From: Zelopaecilomyces penicillatus
Taxonomy: Eukaryota; Ascomycota; Sordariomycetes; Hypocreales; Pseudodiploosporaceae
Direction: 5' to 3'
DNA length: 64,000 nucleotides
Assembly: GCA_005765155.1 (NCBI GenBank)
Contig: VCCP01000003.1
Location: 4,030,001 to 4,094,000, forward strand
Of this stretch, positions 10,198-21,273 are shown piece by piece. The position numbers were made by a program, and so were the translations under genes. How positions within the stretch are numbered: position 1 is the stretch's first letter; each line of letters begins with the position of its first letter. Under the pieces are notes generated by a model that had not been told where the DNA came from, searched no databases, and worked only from the letters and a program-made list of their open reading frames with translations.

Positions 10198-12779
10198 TAT
10201 TGCAAAGTGAGAAAGATTGTAAGTTGGCCGAAGCCTGTAAAGAGTGTGATGATACTAAGATCAACGAAAGGACGCAAACGAAATCGTCTGCAAAGAAGGC
10301 CAGGAACTGGACCTGTCTCTAAAAGTCTAACAGAGTTCAAAGGTTGACGAGAGGAGTAAGGAACAGAACAACCTCGAAACAAACTGAGGACTCGCCCAGT
10401 TTTGTTCGCAAACCCACCCACACTCGCCCTCACACGATTCGGCCACCATCAGTTCGAACTACACCGTGCCAGCCGCTCAGGACCAACGCCACCGCTGCCC
10501 ATTGAAGGCTCGGCTGTTTCCTCTCTGGGAGCCTCATTATGCCAGGCCCATAATAGGTATCAAGGTATGAGTGGATAGGTATTTCGTACTATGACGGGGT
10601 ACCTGAGTTAGTTCTTTTTTTGGTGTGCCTCACCTGCTTGAGGGGCAATCTCCCAACACAGCCATGCACAAGGAGACTGCCTGCTGCGTGGCACATGGAT
10701 GTGGATGTTGGTCGTCGTAAATTCAGGAACAGGTATAGCTTCGGTTGTACTGCAACCAGGCACTATTGGTCAGCCTCTGGGCCGCCGGGGCGTTGATGTA
10801 ATGAAAATCGGTATCGCCCGGATGTGCGTAGGATTCTTTCTATTAATGGACATGTAGCCATGACCAACATCTGGGCAGGATCGCTAGAGGATGGATGCCC
10901 CTTGCTTGGTGCCTTCTGCTTGTGGACACCGGAGAACTTTAGCTGCTCCCAAGATCGTTGGCTGCCTGTGGAAGAATGGAAGACCTCACACTGTTTGCAT
11001 TGTGATCCACATTCAAGGCGACCCATCCTTGGGGGGGACGTACATACATAGTATTGTACGTAGGTATTAGTCGGTCTTCGTCTTGGAATCTCCTGCCAAG
11101 CCCAGCATCCGCATTCGTCTCATAGTTGAGGCCACAGAAGCCACATCAACTGCCACCTCCTATTTCATCGCTCGTCTTCCCCCCCCCAAAGAAGTGACGA
11201 GGCGCTGGGCTGAGAGAGCGGTTGTGATGAATTGGCCACGCCGCACTCTGAGGAGGCGAGTCATCGGAAACGATGGTGAGGTAACGTTTCCACATGGCCA
11301 TGGGGAAAACGGGCTTCCATGCAGCGTGCAGATGTGTTGGGTGTGCACGGGTCGTCTTTGAAGTGCGGGACGGCGAGCCGGGTTGTCCACCCAGCCAGTC
11401 ACAAGGCGGTCGCTGTGCTTTAGGTACTTCAGCGGCTATTTCCCCTGCATTCAATGGCTCTCTCGCTCAAGGTGTGGCGCATCAATAGTGCCTAGAACGC
11501 CTGTAGACTTTGGGGCTTGGCAGGCACGCGGCTGCTGATTGGCTACCCACCGCAGCGCAGGCACATGTAGGCTAGAGTTGAATTCCCCTTCTAGGGCTTG
11601 GTTCCGAGATGGGGTTATTAACCTTAACAGACGGGAGACTCAGAGAACTCAGAGTGACGAAGACTGGGGGCCGGCTGCATGCTGTCAGCAGAATTCGGAC
11701 TGTACAGTCCTTCGTGTCCCAGCCATTGGACTGTGTGACCGAAGGACAGTACAGTACAATGGACGCAGGTGAGATGATGTCTACCAACCAACTTCTGTAT
11801 TTCACGGAAGAGGGCTTCGTTTATGGACACAGTAATGCTTACCCAAAGACAAGGGCAACGAGAGCTATCGACTACATCTAGAGCCGCATCAAATGCGACG
11901 GCAAGCATCGCCACCATCATTGTCCACCGAGAAGAAAAAAAAAGAACAGAGAAAGCAGTTGATCAGAGCTCTTATTGGCAATCAGAGGAGCCAAAGCGAC
12001 AAAGCGAAAACGGGGCAAACACAGAGCAGAATGTTTCTATCAAGGGGAACCGCACCACAGCGGGCCTCAATAATCCCTGGGCTATCGTGCCTTACCTAGT
12101 AATTACCTACTCGTCCAGGACGAAGATGCGGCTCAAGAGCTCTTTGACAGCCCCACCACCAAGGTTCTTCCTCGGTGTTGTTGGTGGTGGTACCGAAGCG
12201 ACATCATAACCAACACCGTTAGCATCTGCGCCAAGGATTCCGTACTTCCAGCTCGCTAAGGTTTGCGACTAGGAGCACAACCCTGCCTACTAATATGTTG
12301 GCTGCATGTCTCCTTGGGGCCGGATACTAATTATTCAAATCTCGCTGATTTCGGACAAGTCTTTCCGTGACAATCCCCGGAGGGGTTTGAATTTCCACGG
12401 ACCCGGTTTTTGAGGCTCAACTGCAATTTTTACAAGCTTTCCCAGCCATGACCCAGTAAGTTGGTGTGACTTATGTGACTTTGTGTCTCTTTTTTTCTTC
12501 CCTTTTTGTGGCCGTGTTGGTTTGCAAAGCCGTTGTTGGCTGACTGCATAAATTCACTCAACAGCAGGACTTGCCGCGTTTCTCTTTTGGAAATGAGAGT
12601 TTTCAGATCACAGTGTAGCATTCGTCGTTTTTTTTTAAAAAAAAGGGAAAGGGGTTCATACCCCAGAAAAGTGTACATGCAGAAGAAACTTTCCATTGTG
12701 ACTACTAAACTAATCATTACAACTTTTATCCGCCAGACCTAGGTAGTCTTCACAGTCTCTCCCGCTGCAGACGCACAAC
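10198..12779. other. Gene-free spacer between chitinase start and pirin end
   Basis: About 2.6 kb. It holds the chitinase promoter (from 10198 upward) and the pirin 3' UTR (near 12779). Several small frames occur (10197-10433 minus, 11083-11361, 11823-12209 and others) but none shows a domain or a plausible spliced product. There is a T-rich/A-rich run at 12628-12645. An AATTACCTA word shared with other spacers sits at 12101-12109. Confidence 0.55.
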
Positions 12780-13859
12780 TCAGGCCGTGTCCAGCACAAT
12801 CACCTCGGCTTCCACCTCACCAATACTTTCCACTGACAGTTTGTCTCCGGCATTGACCAGGTCGACAAAGGCACCGTCGCCCTCCACAAGCTCCGCATCT
12901 TCGCGCCCATCTAATCTAATCTTAGCCTTGCCGTTTTTGGTCATGGGCAAGTGCACATAAACCTTTCTCTTCGTCTGTTGGGTGCCATCGGCGCCAACCT
13001 TCCACTCAAACTTTCCGCCTGGCGCAATGATGCCAGCACCCATGGCGAAGTCGGCATGGATGGGGATTGTGTTTGGGATACTTGGCTCGGCCTCGGCCTC
13101 CTCCTTTGCGGTGGCATCCTCTCCAGCCTTGAGGGGGCTGAGAATCTTGACGAAACCCTTCTTCTTCTCTTCCTCGTCAAAATGCTGCGTGTGATAGCGG
13201 GGGGTCAAGCCCCTCTTCCATGGAACCGCCCAGATCTGGAGGAAGTGGACTGTGTCGGTCTTGTGCTCATTCATTTCGGAGTGGGCAATGCCAGTTCCAC
13301 CGGTTGTGAACTGCACATCTCCTCGGTGCATGCGGTAGAACTTGTCGGACTGTCCACCCTCTTTCCCCTTGGCCAGCATAGAGTCCCGGTGGGTCAGCTC
13401 GCCTGACAAGATGTAGCTAAAGATTTCAAAGTCCCGATGAGGATGAGTGGGGAAGCCATTCATGGCTGTGACTCGATCCTCGTTCAGGACTCGTAGGGAC
13501 CCAAAGTTGGAGAATTTCGGGTTGTACCAATCAGCAAAGGAGAAGCTGTGGTAGGTGTTGAGCCAGCCGTGATCTGAGTGACCTCGAGCCCCAGATTTGT
13601 GGGCAGTGATCTTGGCCTGGTGGAGCACAGATTTGGACATGTTTGCGGCTGCTGACTTGAGCATGGATGGGGCGGGGATGATGTTGTTGTTGGTGTTGGT
13701 GTTGCTAATGTTGCTTGTGCTGTTCAAAACGGTGTTGGGAGCTGTGCCTGTGTAGTAAAGCAAGAGCCCAAGCAGGTAAGACTTGGTTGATGGGTAGTTG
13801 AAGATGAGGATGGAAGTTGATGCAACAAAAATTGCCAACAGCAGAGTGAAGCGCGTCAT
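12780..13859 (-). CDS. Pirin family protein with N-terminal hydrophobic segment
   Basis: A bicupin iron protein of the pirin family, 359 residues, intronless. The metal-site residues of the human protein are all present: the two His of PTHPHRDFEI, the His and Glu of GIAHSE, in the order and spacing expected. The highly conserved core HSDHGWLNTYHSFSFADWYNP precedes them. Pirins act as redox-sensitive transcription co-regulators or quercetinase-like dioxygenases; the role here is open. Unusual is an N-terminal extension of about 75 residues: a hydrophobic helix (FTLLLAIFVASTSILIF), a second (YLLGLLLYY), then an Asn/Thr-rich linker. Met66 (13664) and Met74 would give an ordinary soluble pirin, so two start sites are possible. 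ATG 13859 is the longest start. Confidence 0.9.
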   Translation of the reverse strand: MTRFTLLLAIFVASTSILIFNYPSTKSYLLGLLLYYTGTAPNTVLNSTSNISNTNTNNNIIPAPSMLKSAAANMSKSVLHQAKITAHKSGARGHSDHGWLNTYHSFSFADWYNPKFSNFGSLRVLNEDRVTAMNGFPTHPHRDFEIFSYILSGELTHRDSMLAKGKEGGQSDKFYRMHRGDVQFTTGGTGIAHSEMNEHKTDTVHFLQIWAVPWKRGLTPRYHTQHFDEEEKKKGFVKILSPLKAGEDATAKEEAEAEPSIPNTIPIHADFAMGAGIIAPGGKFEWKVGADGTQQTKRKVYVHLPMTKNGKAKIRLDGREDAELVEGDGAFVDLVNAGDKLSVESIGEVEAEVIVLDTA

Positions 13860-16025
13860 ATATACTTGATTTCGCAGAAACGAGGAGAAACTTTGCGATT
13901 GCCTACAATGTCCATTTGTGAGGAAATGCTAAGCCTGACAAGATATAGATGCCCAGACATGCAAATCGGCTGCTGGCGCAATTACCAAGAGATTTTTCAG
14001 CACTCGCTAATCGCCCACCGGCGATTTCTAGCCAACCACCATAACGCTGATAGATTTTCCCCAGAGAATACTGCTTACAGCATGCTGACATTTGCATGTA
14101 CTTGATACTTTGGTGTGCCTTGTTTGGCTCTCTTATCGATGCGGGGTCGTCGTACAGTGCTCTACATGCTGTTCGGTGCCTCAGCTAATCATCTTGAACA
14201 CGATTGGCGGGCCTGGTTATGACGACAGAATACCACGCCAGCCAGCTAGTCAAGTCAGTTTAGAAGGCCTAGGCCCTCCCCAGCGATGCACTGAAACTTG
14301 ATTTGAGTTAATCAGAGTTGGTGATGCGATTATTAGTGAGGGTTTGCTAAACAGCTGCGGGACAATTCCAATTCCGATTCATCTGAATCCTCAGACATCA
14401 GAAATCTAGAATCAACTACATATCATGCAATGCAGCCTTTCAGAAGCAGATCCTCTCCGAATTAGGTTCTATTTTGCTAGCATGATGGAGGGCCTTCTTG
14501 AAACTTCGAGGGCCCTGCTGAGGCATTCAACGCATGCAGTCGCATAAATCATGGCCGTGTCCCAGCCCTACGAACTGGCTCGAATCTTTGGAGATGCGTC
14601 CACCACGTAGTAGTCAATGGCTATATTCTATCTTTTTCTTTCCTCTACCATACCTGTTGAGAGAATCCAAGCAATTCTTTCGTCATGGCATAGCGACGCC
14701 ATCCGTGCACAACCCCTGCCATCCCCAGCCACATCAGTTCAGCAACCTTCGATATCTCGGACAGCGAATGACTGCTCCCTCATTACTACGTAGATGTGTA
14801 ATTGTCGAGCACCACCTTCGTCGGAGTAGGTATGAACCAGAGTACAGTGCGCATAGAAAAGGACCAGGAGGGCATGACCACTTGCTAAGATTAAGACGCA
14901 TTCTTGTCTAGTTGCGACAAACGATAATGAAAGCTTAATTAGAGGTTTGTCGCAAGATTGACGAGCAAGCAGCGCCAGCCAGCAGTAGAATAGATATCTG
15001 TAATTAGTAGTCGGAGGCGTTGGCCGGCCCGCGTGAAAAAGTCTCACTCACCACCTCACGAAGATGGGGCGGCAAGGGATGGCGTCCGTAGCAACCAAGC
15101 ACTTGGTGGAACGGCAAGAGACCGCCACACATGCACACTCTAATTGCGTTATTACTCGGTAAATACGGCGTACACTTCACAAGAAAAAAGAAAAAAAAGT
15201 CCATCCTCTTAGGCACCATATATGAGAGTATAGTCAGAAAGAAAGTCAGCAGAGCACCAAGCGTCAGGGTCGATTGCACGTGCAGGTGATCCATATCGTG
15301 TATTAGATAATCGTTAGGCTTACCGCGTGGCGCCTGAACAGCCCGTTGCGACCTGAGGCCGGGCCGCAACCAGAAAAAATAGACCCCATCTCATTCCCCC
15401 CAGCCTCCCGTTTATGCGGGGCCGCCTGCGCCACCCGATTTATTCGCAGTTGCTCTGGCAGCCAAGCGCCGGGTCGGAGGGAGGCAAGAGCGATTCTGAA
15501 GTGCATCAGGTCACAACTTCCTGTCCCTATAGCCGACGCTCTTGCTAATTCTTTCTTTTTTCCCACATCTTCTGTTTTTTAACCTCTGCCACTACTATCC
15601 AAAAGTTCTTCGTGATTTTTATCTCTTCATCATCAATTGTTGCAGCGACGATACGAATTGCGCCTTTTTCCCCTACTCCTGGTATGTACCCTGGCTTTTT
15701 CTTCCTTCTCTCGCTGTTGTCCGGACCAACCCCCCGGCTCCAGCAGTAAGCAAATCGCCGCCCGAGCTCCAGCCACACCCCGGCTCATGTTTGCGCATCA
15801 TCCAGTTTGTGTAGTCTTGGTGGCTGGGAGCTGGGAGCTCTGCCCAACCTCACTGCCCAGCCTCGTTGAACAAAACACATTAGTCCAGTAGTCTTCCGCT
15901 GCGCTGGTCTTGCATCATGCACATTCTTCCCTCATGCATAGCGTCTTGCAGTAGTAATTGGCCAAACTGTCCTAGTGGAGTTGGCTTGCAGCAAGTGACC
16001 ACCACCACCACCACCACTACCAAGC
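13860..16025. other. Gene-free spacer between pirin and DUF3433 protein (divergent promoters)
   Basis: About 2.2 kb between two divergently transcribed genes. No gene was recognised. Frames at 14534-14911, 14739-15047 and 15004-15369 lack domains. Pyrimidine-rich runs near 15540-15720 resemble the CT-rich leaders common before fungal start codons. A CCA/ACC triplet run lies at 15999-16019, directly before ATG 16026. Confidence 0.5.
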
Positions 16026-18740
16026 ATGAACTCCCAAACCCTAAATCTCGACCATGCGGAAGCTCCTCGTACGTCAACTTTCGACGGACAGAAAACTACA
16101 AACTATTGGGGCGGTCTGACTGATAGCTTGCCTTTAGGTCCATGGTCATCACAGATTTCACAACCTCCACGCTCTCCACGTTACGAATCTGAGCTCACGG
16201 GATATCCGCCCTCTCAGCCAAATCAAGTCTTGCAAGGAAACGACGACCTTGGCATCCAGCAACGATCAATTTTAAGCAACTCATTATCTCCCCAACCTAC
16301 TCTCCAACAGCAGCGGCCATTGCCTCCATCCCCATCCGATTCCCCGTCAGAAATATACGGACCGGATCGATTCGCAGCTCATCAACAGCCCTCCTCTGGA
16401 TTCTACCATGCTTTTGAGCCGTCACGAAATCCTCCCATAGTCCATTTCAACGAGTCACAGCTCGCAATGTTCGCGGCGGAGAACGCAGCTCGCATGGCGG
16501 GCATCAAGGATGAACTAGCCCTTGCAGCAGGCAGAGTCACTCCAGGAGTCGACGACACACCATATATCCAGTATGCCTTACAAGCTCTAGTCAGGGGTCG
16601 GGAGAGCCCTAGTTCGCAATTGTTCTACCCTTCGGGAAATTCTAGCTCCTTCTCCCAGCAGTGGCAGTCATCTCGTCAGATGTACGACGAGGAGATGGGA
16701 GAAGAGCCCATTACACAGCCCAACTTCGCCCATGTCGCTCCAGATCGACGCTCACGGCACGGCGGAGGCTTAGTCGACCCTGCTCAACTGCCTCCAGCCC
16801 CTTCGTCTCCTCCTTCTAAACGACAGCAACAAAACCAACTAGAGCACCAACACCGCACGTCATCACAAGGCCGAGATTTGCCAGACCCCGTGCCGCAGAA
16901 TGCAGCTCAAAATGTCCGACATAGCATTCTTTCTCAGGATCCCAACATGGATGTCTCCAACCGCTGGGTCCCAGTTACAAAGGATATGCTGCAGAGCATT
17001 GACCCCCGTGGCAGAACATATCAGCCTCTAACGTTCAAACCACGAATTCTTCGCCCATTCTCAATGATGATTCTGATGATTTTATGCTTATTAATGATGG
17101 CTGCTCTTGTCTTCACTGCCAGGTTTTCTCACCACCACGATGGACTTACACCCTATCCTGGAAGTATATACTCCGGTCAATACTTTCTATTCCGTATCTT
17201 ACCGCAACTGATTGGGGCTGTCATCTTCATCTATGCTCAAAGCATAGTCACCACATCCCTTCGGGTACTCCCATTCGCTGCTCTTGCAAACGAGGATCCC
17301 CGAACCCGATATCTGGCGCTCTTCCAAAAGCTATATCCTGCCTCGTTCTTGTTGCCACAGTTCGTGGGCCCTTGGCAATTCAAGGTTTTTGATGTTGTCA
17401 CATGGCTCACAATGTTTACAATTCCTCTTCAAAGTGCAGCGTTCACGTGCATATATGTAGAGAAGAAGTGGATATGGGCACCCGTTCAGGGTGTGATGTG
17501 GACACTGGTTGCCATGTACATTTTGCTGCTCATTGCAACCTGCATCTTGATGGTATTTTGGTTTGGCCAATGGACAGGCCTTGCATGGGATGTGAGATCG
17601 ATAGGTGATCTAGTACCTCTCCTGAACCGTAGCAACGGTATGGAAAGTTACAGACGCAACGATCTCGCCGAGGGAGGGGATCTCTTCAGGTCACAATTGC
17701 GTGACAGATGGTTCGATCGGCTTGGCTATTGGCGAACCGAGGATATGCTCACTGGAGGCATATGGTACGCCGCTGGAGCCTCTGGAGCAGATCAGGATTC
17801 AAAGATGGTTGATGCATTGTTGCAAAAGAAGCCAAGCAGCGACCCGTCAATAGATTCTCGGGATATGGCACGAGTCTCAACATTCAACGAAGCTCGTGGT
17901 AACTATCTACCTTGGTGTCTTCGCGATGCTAATATTCTCGCCTCTGTTGCCGTCACATCCTTGTTACTTTTGGCCCTACTTGTCGTCTCGTTCATCCAGC
18001 AAACAAGACTCGAAGTGGGCTTTCTTCCCAAGCTGCCATCAAAGCCCGACCAGTCTGGCTTCTCAGCGGCCAACTTCGTCTTCAGCTTTATACCATCCTT
18101 GCTCGGTGTCGTTCTTTTCCTAGCATTCCAGAATGTTGACCACGCGCTACGCTTGGTACAGCCTTGGGGTGATTTGTACAAAGTCGATGGTTCCTTGGCT
18201 CGAAAATCCCTCTTAGCAGACTACTCTGCTTGCTTGCCACTCCATGCAACTTGGAGGGCAGCTAGAAATGGACACTGGAGAGTGGCTTTTCTGTCTCTGA
18301 TGAGTACAGTTTTCGTCTTCATCCCAATCTTGGCGGGTGGTCTTTTTATGGCACTGACCGGAACAGACACTCAAGTCCGGATGTTCCCCAACATGCCAGT
18401 TTTTGGCGTTCTCTTAGCTCTACTCTTTCTCTACGTGGGCAGCTTGTCACTCATGGTGCCCCATCGACGACAATTTATGCTCCCGCGGCCAGTGACATCT
18501 ATAGCCGAAATCATCAGCTTCTGCTCTGCTGAAGAGCTCACACAGGATTCGGCCTTCCGAGCGGTTCGCTCACATGGTGATCTAAAGGACCGTCTAGGAG
18601 TTGGGCGAAACGATATTCGCGACGAGAGCGTGTGGTTCTTTGGCATCGTACCCGGAAGAGATGAGCAACGCCTTAGTGTACGACGCATGAAACGATTTAC
18701 GGAAAAACGAACGACTAGATCCATGAGGTCCATGGTGTGA
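16026..18740 (+). CDS. DUF3433-type multi-pass membrane protein
   Basis: A 904-residue intronless fungal membrane protein of unknown function. The first 335 residues are disordered and rich in Ser, Pro and Gln. Then come two related halves: helices at about 345-365, 388-412, 455-478 and 490-516, and again at about 632-658, 685-706, 752-778 and 790-812. Each half opens with an LRPFS/LRDAN-like lead and has a proline-rich loop, which is the duplicated arrangement of DUF3433. Long hydrophilic loop 520-630 separates them and a basic tail ends the protein. The start follows an ACC triplet run; the next Met is far inside, so ATG 16026 is reasonable. The family assignment is from memory of the pattern, and location (plasma membrane or endomembrane) is unknown. 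Confidence 0.8.
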   Translation: MNSQTLNLDHAEAPRTSTFDGQKTTNYWGGLTDSLPLGPWSSQISQPPRSPRYESELTGYPPSQPNQVLQGNDDLGIQQRSILSNSLSPQPTLQQQRPLPPSPSDSPSEIYGPDRFAAHQQPSSGFYHAFEPSRNPPIVHFNESQLAMFAAENAARMAGIKDELALAAGRVTPGVDDTPYIQYALQALVRGRESPSSQLFYPSGNSSSFSQQWQSSRQMYDEEMGEEPITQPNFAHVAPDRRSRHGGGLVDPAQLPPAPSSPPSKRQQQNQLEHQHRTSSQGRDLPDPVPQNAAQNVRHSILSQDPNMDVSNRWVPVTKDMLQSIDPRGRTYQPLTFKPRILRPFSMMILMILCLLMMAALVFTARFSHHHDGLTPYPGSIYSGQYFLFRILPQLIGAVIFIYAQSIVTTSLRVLPFAALANEDPRTRYLALFQKLYPASFLLPQFVGPWQFKVFDVVTWLTMFTIPLQSAAFTCIYVEKKWIWAPVQGVMWTLVAMYILLLIATCILMVFWFGQWTGLAWDVRSIGDLVPLLNRSNGMESYRRNDLAEGGDLFRSQLRDRWFDRLGYWRTEDMLTGGIWYAAGASGADQDSKMVDALLQKKPSSDPSIDSRDMARVSTFNEARGNYLPWCLRDANILASVAVTSLLLLALLVVSFIQQTRLEVGFLPKLPSKPDQSGFSAANFVFSFIPSLLGVVLFLAFQNVDHALRLVQPWGDLYKVDGSLARKSLLADYSACLPLHATWRAARNGHWRVAFLSLMSTVFVFIPILAGGLFMALTGTDTQVRMFPNMPVFGVLLALLFLYVGSLSLMVPHRRQFMLPRPVTSIAEIISFCSAEELTQDSAFRAVRSHGDLKDRLGVGRNDIRDESVWFFGIVPGRDEQRLSVRRMKRFTEKRTTRSMRSMV

Positions 18741-19781
18741 TATGGTAGACTTTGCTGTTTTGTGCAGCACTCAACAAAAATAAAAGGATGAGGAGGATCA
18801 GGATAATGCTTGCGAGTTTAGGAGTTTTGTTGTTTTGTTGTTGCCTTTATTGCCTTTCGCAAAACGGGTTTGCTGAAAGCCAGCGCAATGTGGAGTTCTG
18901 GTTTGCTTTTGATATACAAGGGTGGGTTGGATTCTTATAAGGAGACTTGCGCCAAAGAGGTTGCCAGTTAGTTGCATTTGGTATGGTTGGGTCTTTGTAT
19001 GATGCTGATGATTTTTGGTTATGATGTATTATGGCACATTATGTTGCAAATGGGTTTGTTATGGATTACGGCCCGCATGTATGTATGTATATCTCTTAGA
19101 CGGTTGAGATTCCGAAATGAATAATAGAGACAAGAGACACACAAAGCACTGTCGTGAGACCATTATAAGTTGACGCCAAAAGCATTTACCACACGTTGTA
19201 ATGGATGATTTTCATTGCAATACTCAAGTATTATTGATTTATTTCTCTGGTCAACAAAGTAAAGTTTCGACACTTATGGCCGTTTATCTCCATGTCCAAG
19301 CATGGGGTGTATCAGTTACAAATTCAAACACACTTGAAACCCCAAAGAGTTCTTGTACCACCAAGCGGTACAGATATGTTTGTCATTACCATCTTCACCA
19401 TAATTCCGCTTCCAACAAAGAAACGCCGCCAGAAACTGAGTGTGTTCCCGACATCTCTTTTTCTCATCGCTTCATTTTCATTCCCACTCTATCACACTTT
19501 TAATATCGTTCCCTGAATGAAAATATTTTGTTCGCCTCTCTGCCTAAGAAAAAAAGGAAATGTAATGAGATATTAGGTCGATGCCGAGTGATGCAAGGTG
19601 CGCGAGTGCCTTGAGTAGACTGCCAAGTTGAAGCCAATTTTTGTTTTCCTGTACCTTTTCCCAAACGCCATTCTGAATGCAGAGTTGTTTTGCCGTGACA
19701 CCATCCGTCTTGTTGAGAGTGATTGCATTACCAAGCTCCTGCTAGGCTACAAATGTAGTGAATAAAAGTGGAAATGAGGAA
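18741..19781. other. Spacer between convergent genes
   Basis: About 1 kb containing the 3' UTRs of the DUF3433 gene and of the minus-strand gene at 19782-20912. T/G-rich early part. No gene, repeat or site was recognised. Confidence 0.5.
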
Positions 19782-20912
19782 TTATCGATTACGTCTGCCC
19801 AGCATGCGACTCAAGACATCGCTCTGACGCCGTGGAGGGAAGCTTGTCTGCTTATGCTGAGCATCTTGTTTGTGTTTTGTGGGAGATGATGGAGCTGTAC
19901 ACGAGCGCTCTCGCTGACGGCGCTGGGCATTCGATTCTATTGACTGAGAGGCTTTGGAAGGACGGCGTTCATTGTCACCGCGTCGGGCAAAGCGAAAGAA
20001 AGATAGGCTGTGGTGCTCATCGTCCGAATCAGAGTCATCAAGGTCAAAAGCTGAAAGAGGTACTGGCGGCGGCTTGATAGTTGCCAGTTGTACAGCCGAC
20101 TTGGAAGTCCGTGGCACCTCAGCTTTATACCTGTGTGCTTCTGGCATCGGTATATGTGTAGTAGAGCGCGATGCCTTGGAACGAGTGAGCGTGCGTGCCA
20201 GGTCTGACGGTATTGAAGGCACCCGGATCAAAGTCTTCTTTCTAGTCAGAGGACCGTGAGATGTAGCTGGACGCTGAGTCGTGGTTGGTGATAACGGAGG
20301 GGATGATTGGCCTTTCAGCTTGCGATCTGGAAAGATTGTCAAAGCGACAGGTGGCTTTGCTCGGCCTTGAACACATGGTTCAAGGAGGACGTTATCAGGG
20401 CGAGGGGGACGCTGAGGTTTGGCAGTACGGTTGAGGCATGGAAGAGGCGGGATGCTCATGGGTTTGGGGAACACTGAATATGTATCTTGTTGCTTTCGTT
20501 CTGGCTCCGGCTTCCTGTCATGAAGCGGCCATGCGACAGGGCGGAAGGTCGGAGGCTCGGAAATCTTCTTGATCTTTTCTGGTGATGGAATCAAAGCAGG
20601 GTATTTCTTCTCGTTGGTCTCGAGGATATCGCCCATTTGAGCCTCCAGCTCGGCTTGCCAGAACTTGTTCCACAGCTCTGAGGTATGAGAGTGATATTGA
20701 TAGTCATCATCTTGTGAGACTTCCGAGTCGGTGCGGTCATCCGTCAAGCCTGGTGATGGTTCATCTGACCCTAGTGATGATGTCCTCACATTAGAGGACC
20801 TCCTGCTACTATAAGGTGTAACACAGGAATCATTTCGAGGGTATGAATAGTTGGCGATTGCGTATTGTTTCGATACCACCGATGCCTTGGCCAGCCTGTT
20901 GAATTCCTCCAT
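19782..20912 (-). CDS. Hypothetical disordered protein
   Basis: Not recognised. 376 residues, one exon, highly charged and rich in Ser, Pro, Arg and Lys, so mostly disordered. The one segment that looks folded is residues 75-105 (around ELWNKFWQAELEAQMGDILE), an amphipathic helix followed by a basic proline-rich part. Several RxxS/SP sites could be phosphorylated. No membrane segment or signal peptide. It is divergent from the gene at 26.9 kb across a 6 kb spacer. Composition and a single uninterrupted frame of this length argue that it is a real gene, probably lineage-restricted. Confidence 0.65.
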   Translation of the reverse strand: MEEFNRLAKASVVSKQYAIANYSYPRNDSCVTPYSSRRSSNVRTSSLGSDEPSPGLTDDRTDSEVSQDDDYQYHSHTSELWNKFWQAELEAQMGDILETNEKKYPALIPSPEKIKKISEPPTFRPVAWPLHDRKPEPERKQQDTYSVFPKPMSIPPLPCLNRTAKPQRPPRPDNVLLEPCVQGRAKPPVALTIFPDRKLKGQSSPPLSPTTTQRPATSHGPLTRKKTLIRVPSIPSDLARTLTRSKASRSTTHIPMPEAHRYKAEVPRTSKSAVQLATIKPPPVPLSAFDLDDSDSDDEHHSLSFFRFARRGDNERRPSKASQSIESNAQRRQRERSCTAPSSPTKHKQDAQHKQTSFPPRRQSDVLSRMLGRRNR

Positions 20913-21273
20913 GTTGATAATAGACGATTAAAGGAGCAGCATATGATCAGATTGTGTGGTTGGTGCAATATTGCGATTAAAAATTGATGAAAAGAAGAAC
21001 TGGGGTAAGGACATGATATACAAAACACTTTTTGGCAAGAATAACAATCCGCAGCATCCATAAAAAGCACAAAACCCCAATGCTGTGGTTGAGACATCCG
21101 CGTGGGGCAGGCATACCACCATGTATGGCCAGGGGTGGCGTTGTAATGTCTCTCATGGATCGGATGCCGCCCTTGAGTCGGGGAAACTCTTCCAGCCAAG
21201 GGGGCTTGGAGGGAGCAGCCACTGTGGAGGGTGTCAACAACAAGTGTCTCCTGAACCATCGTTGGCCCCCAGC

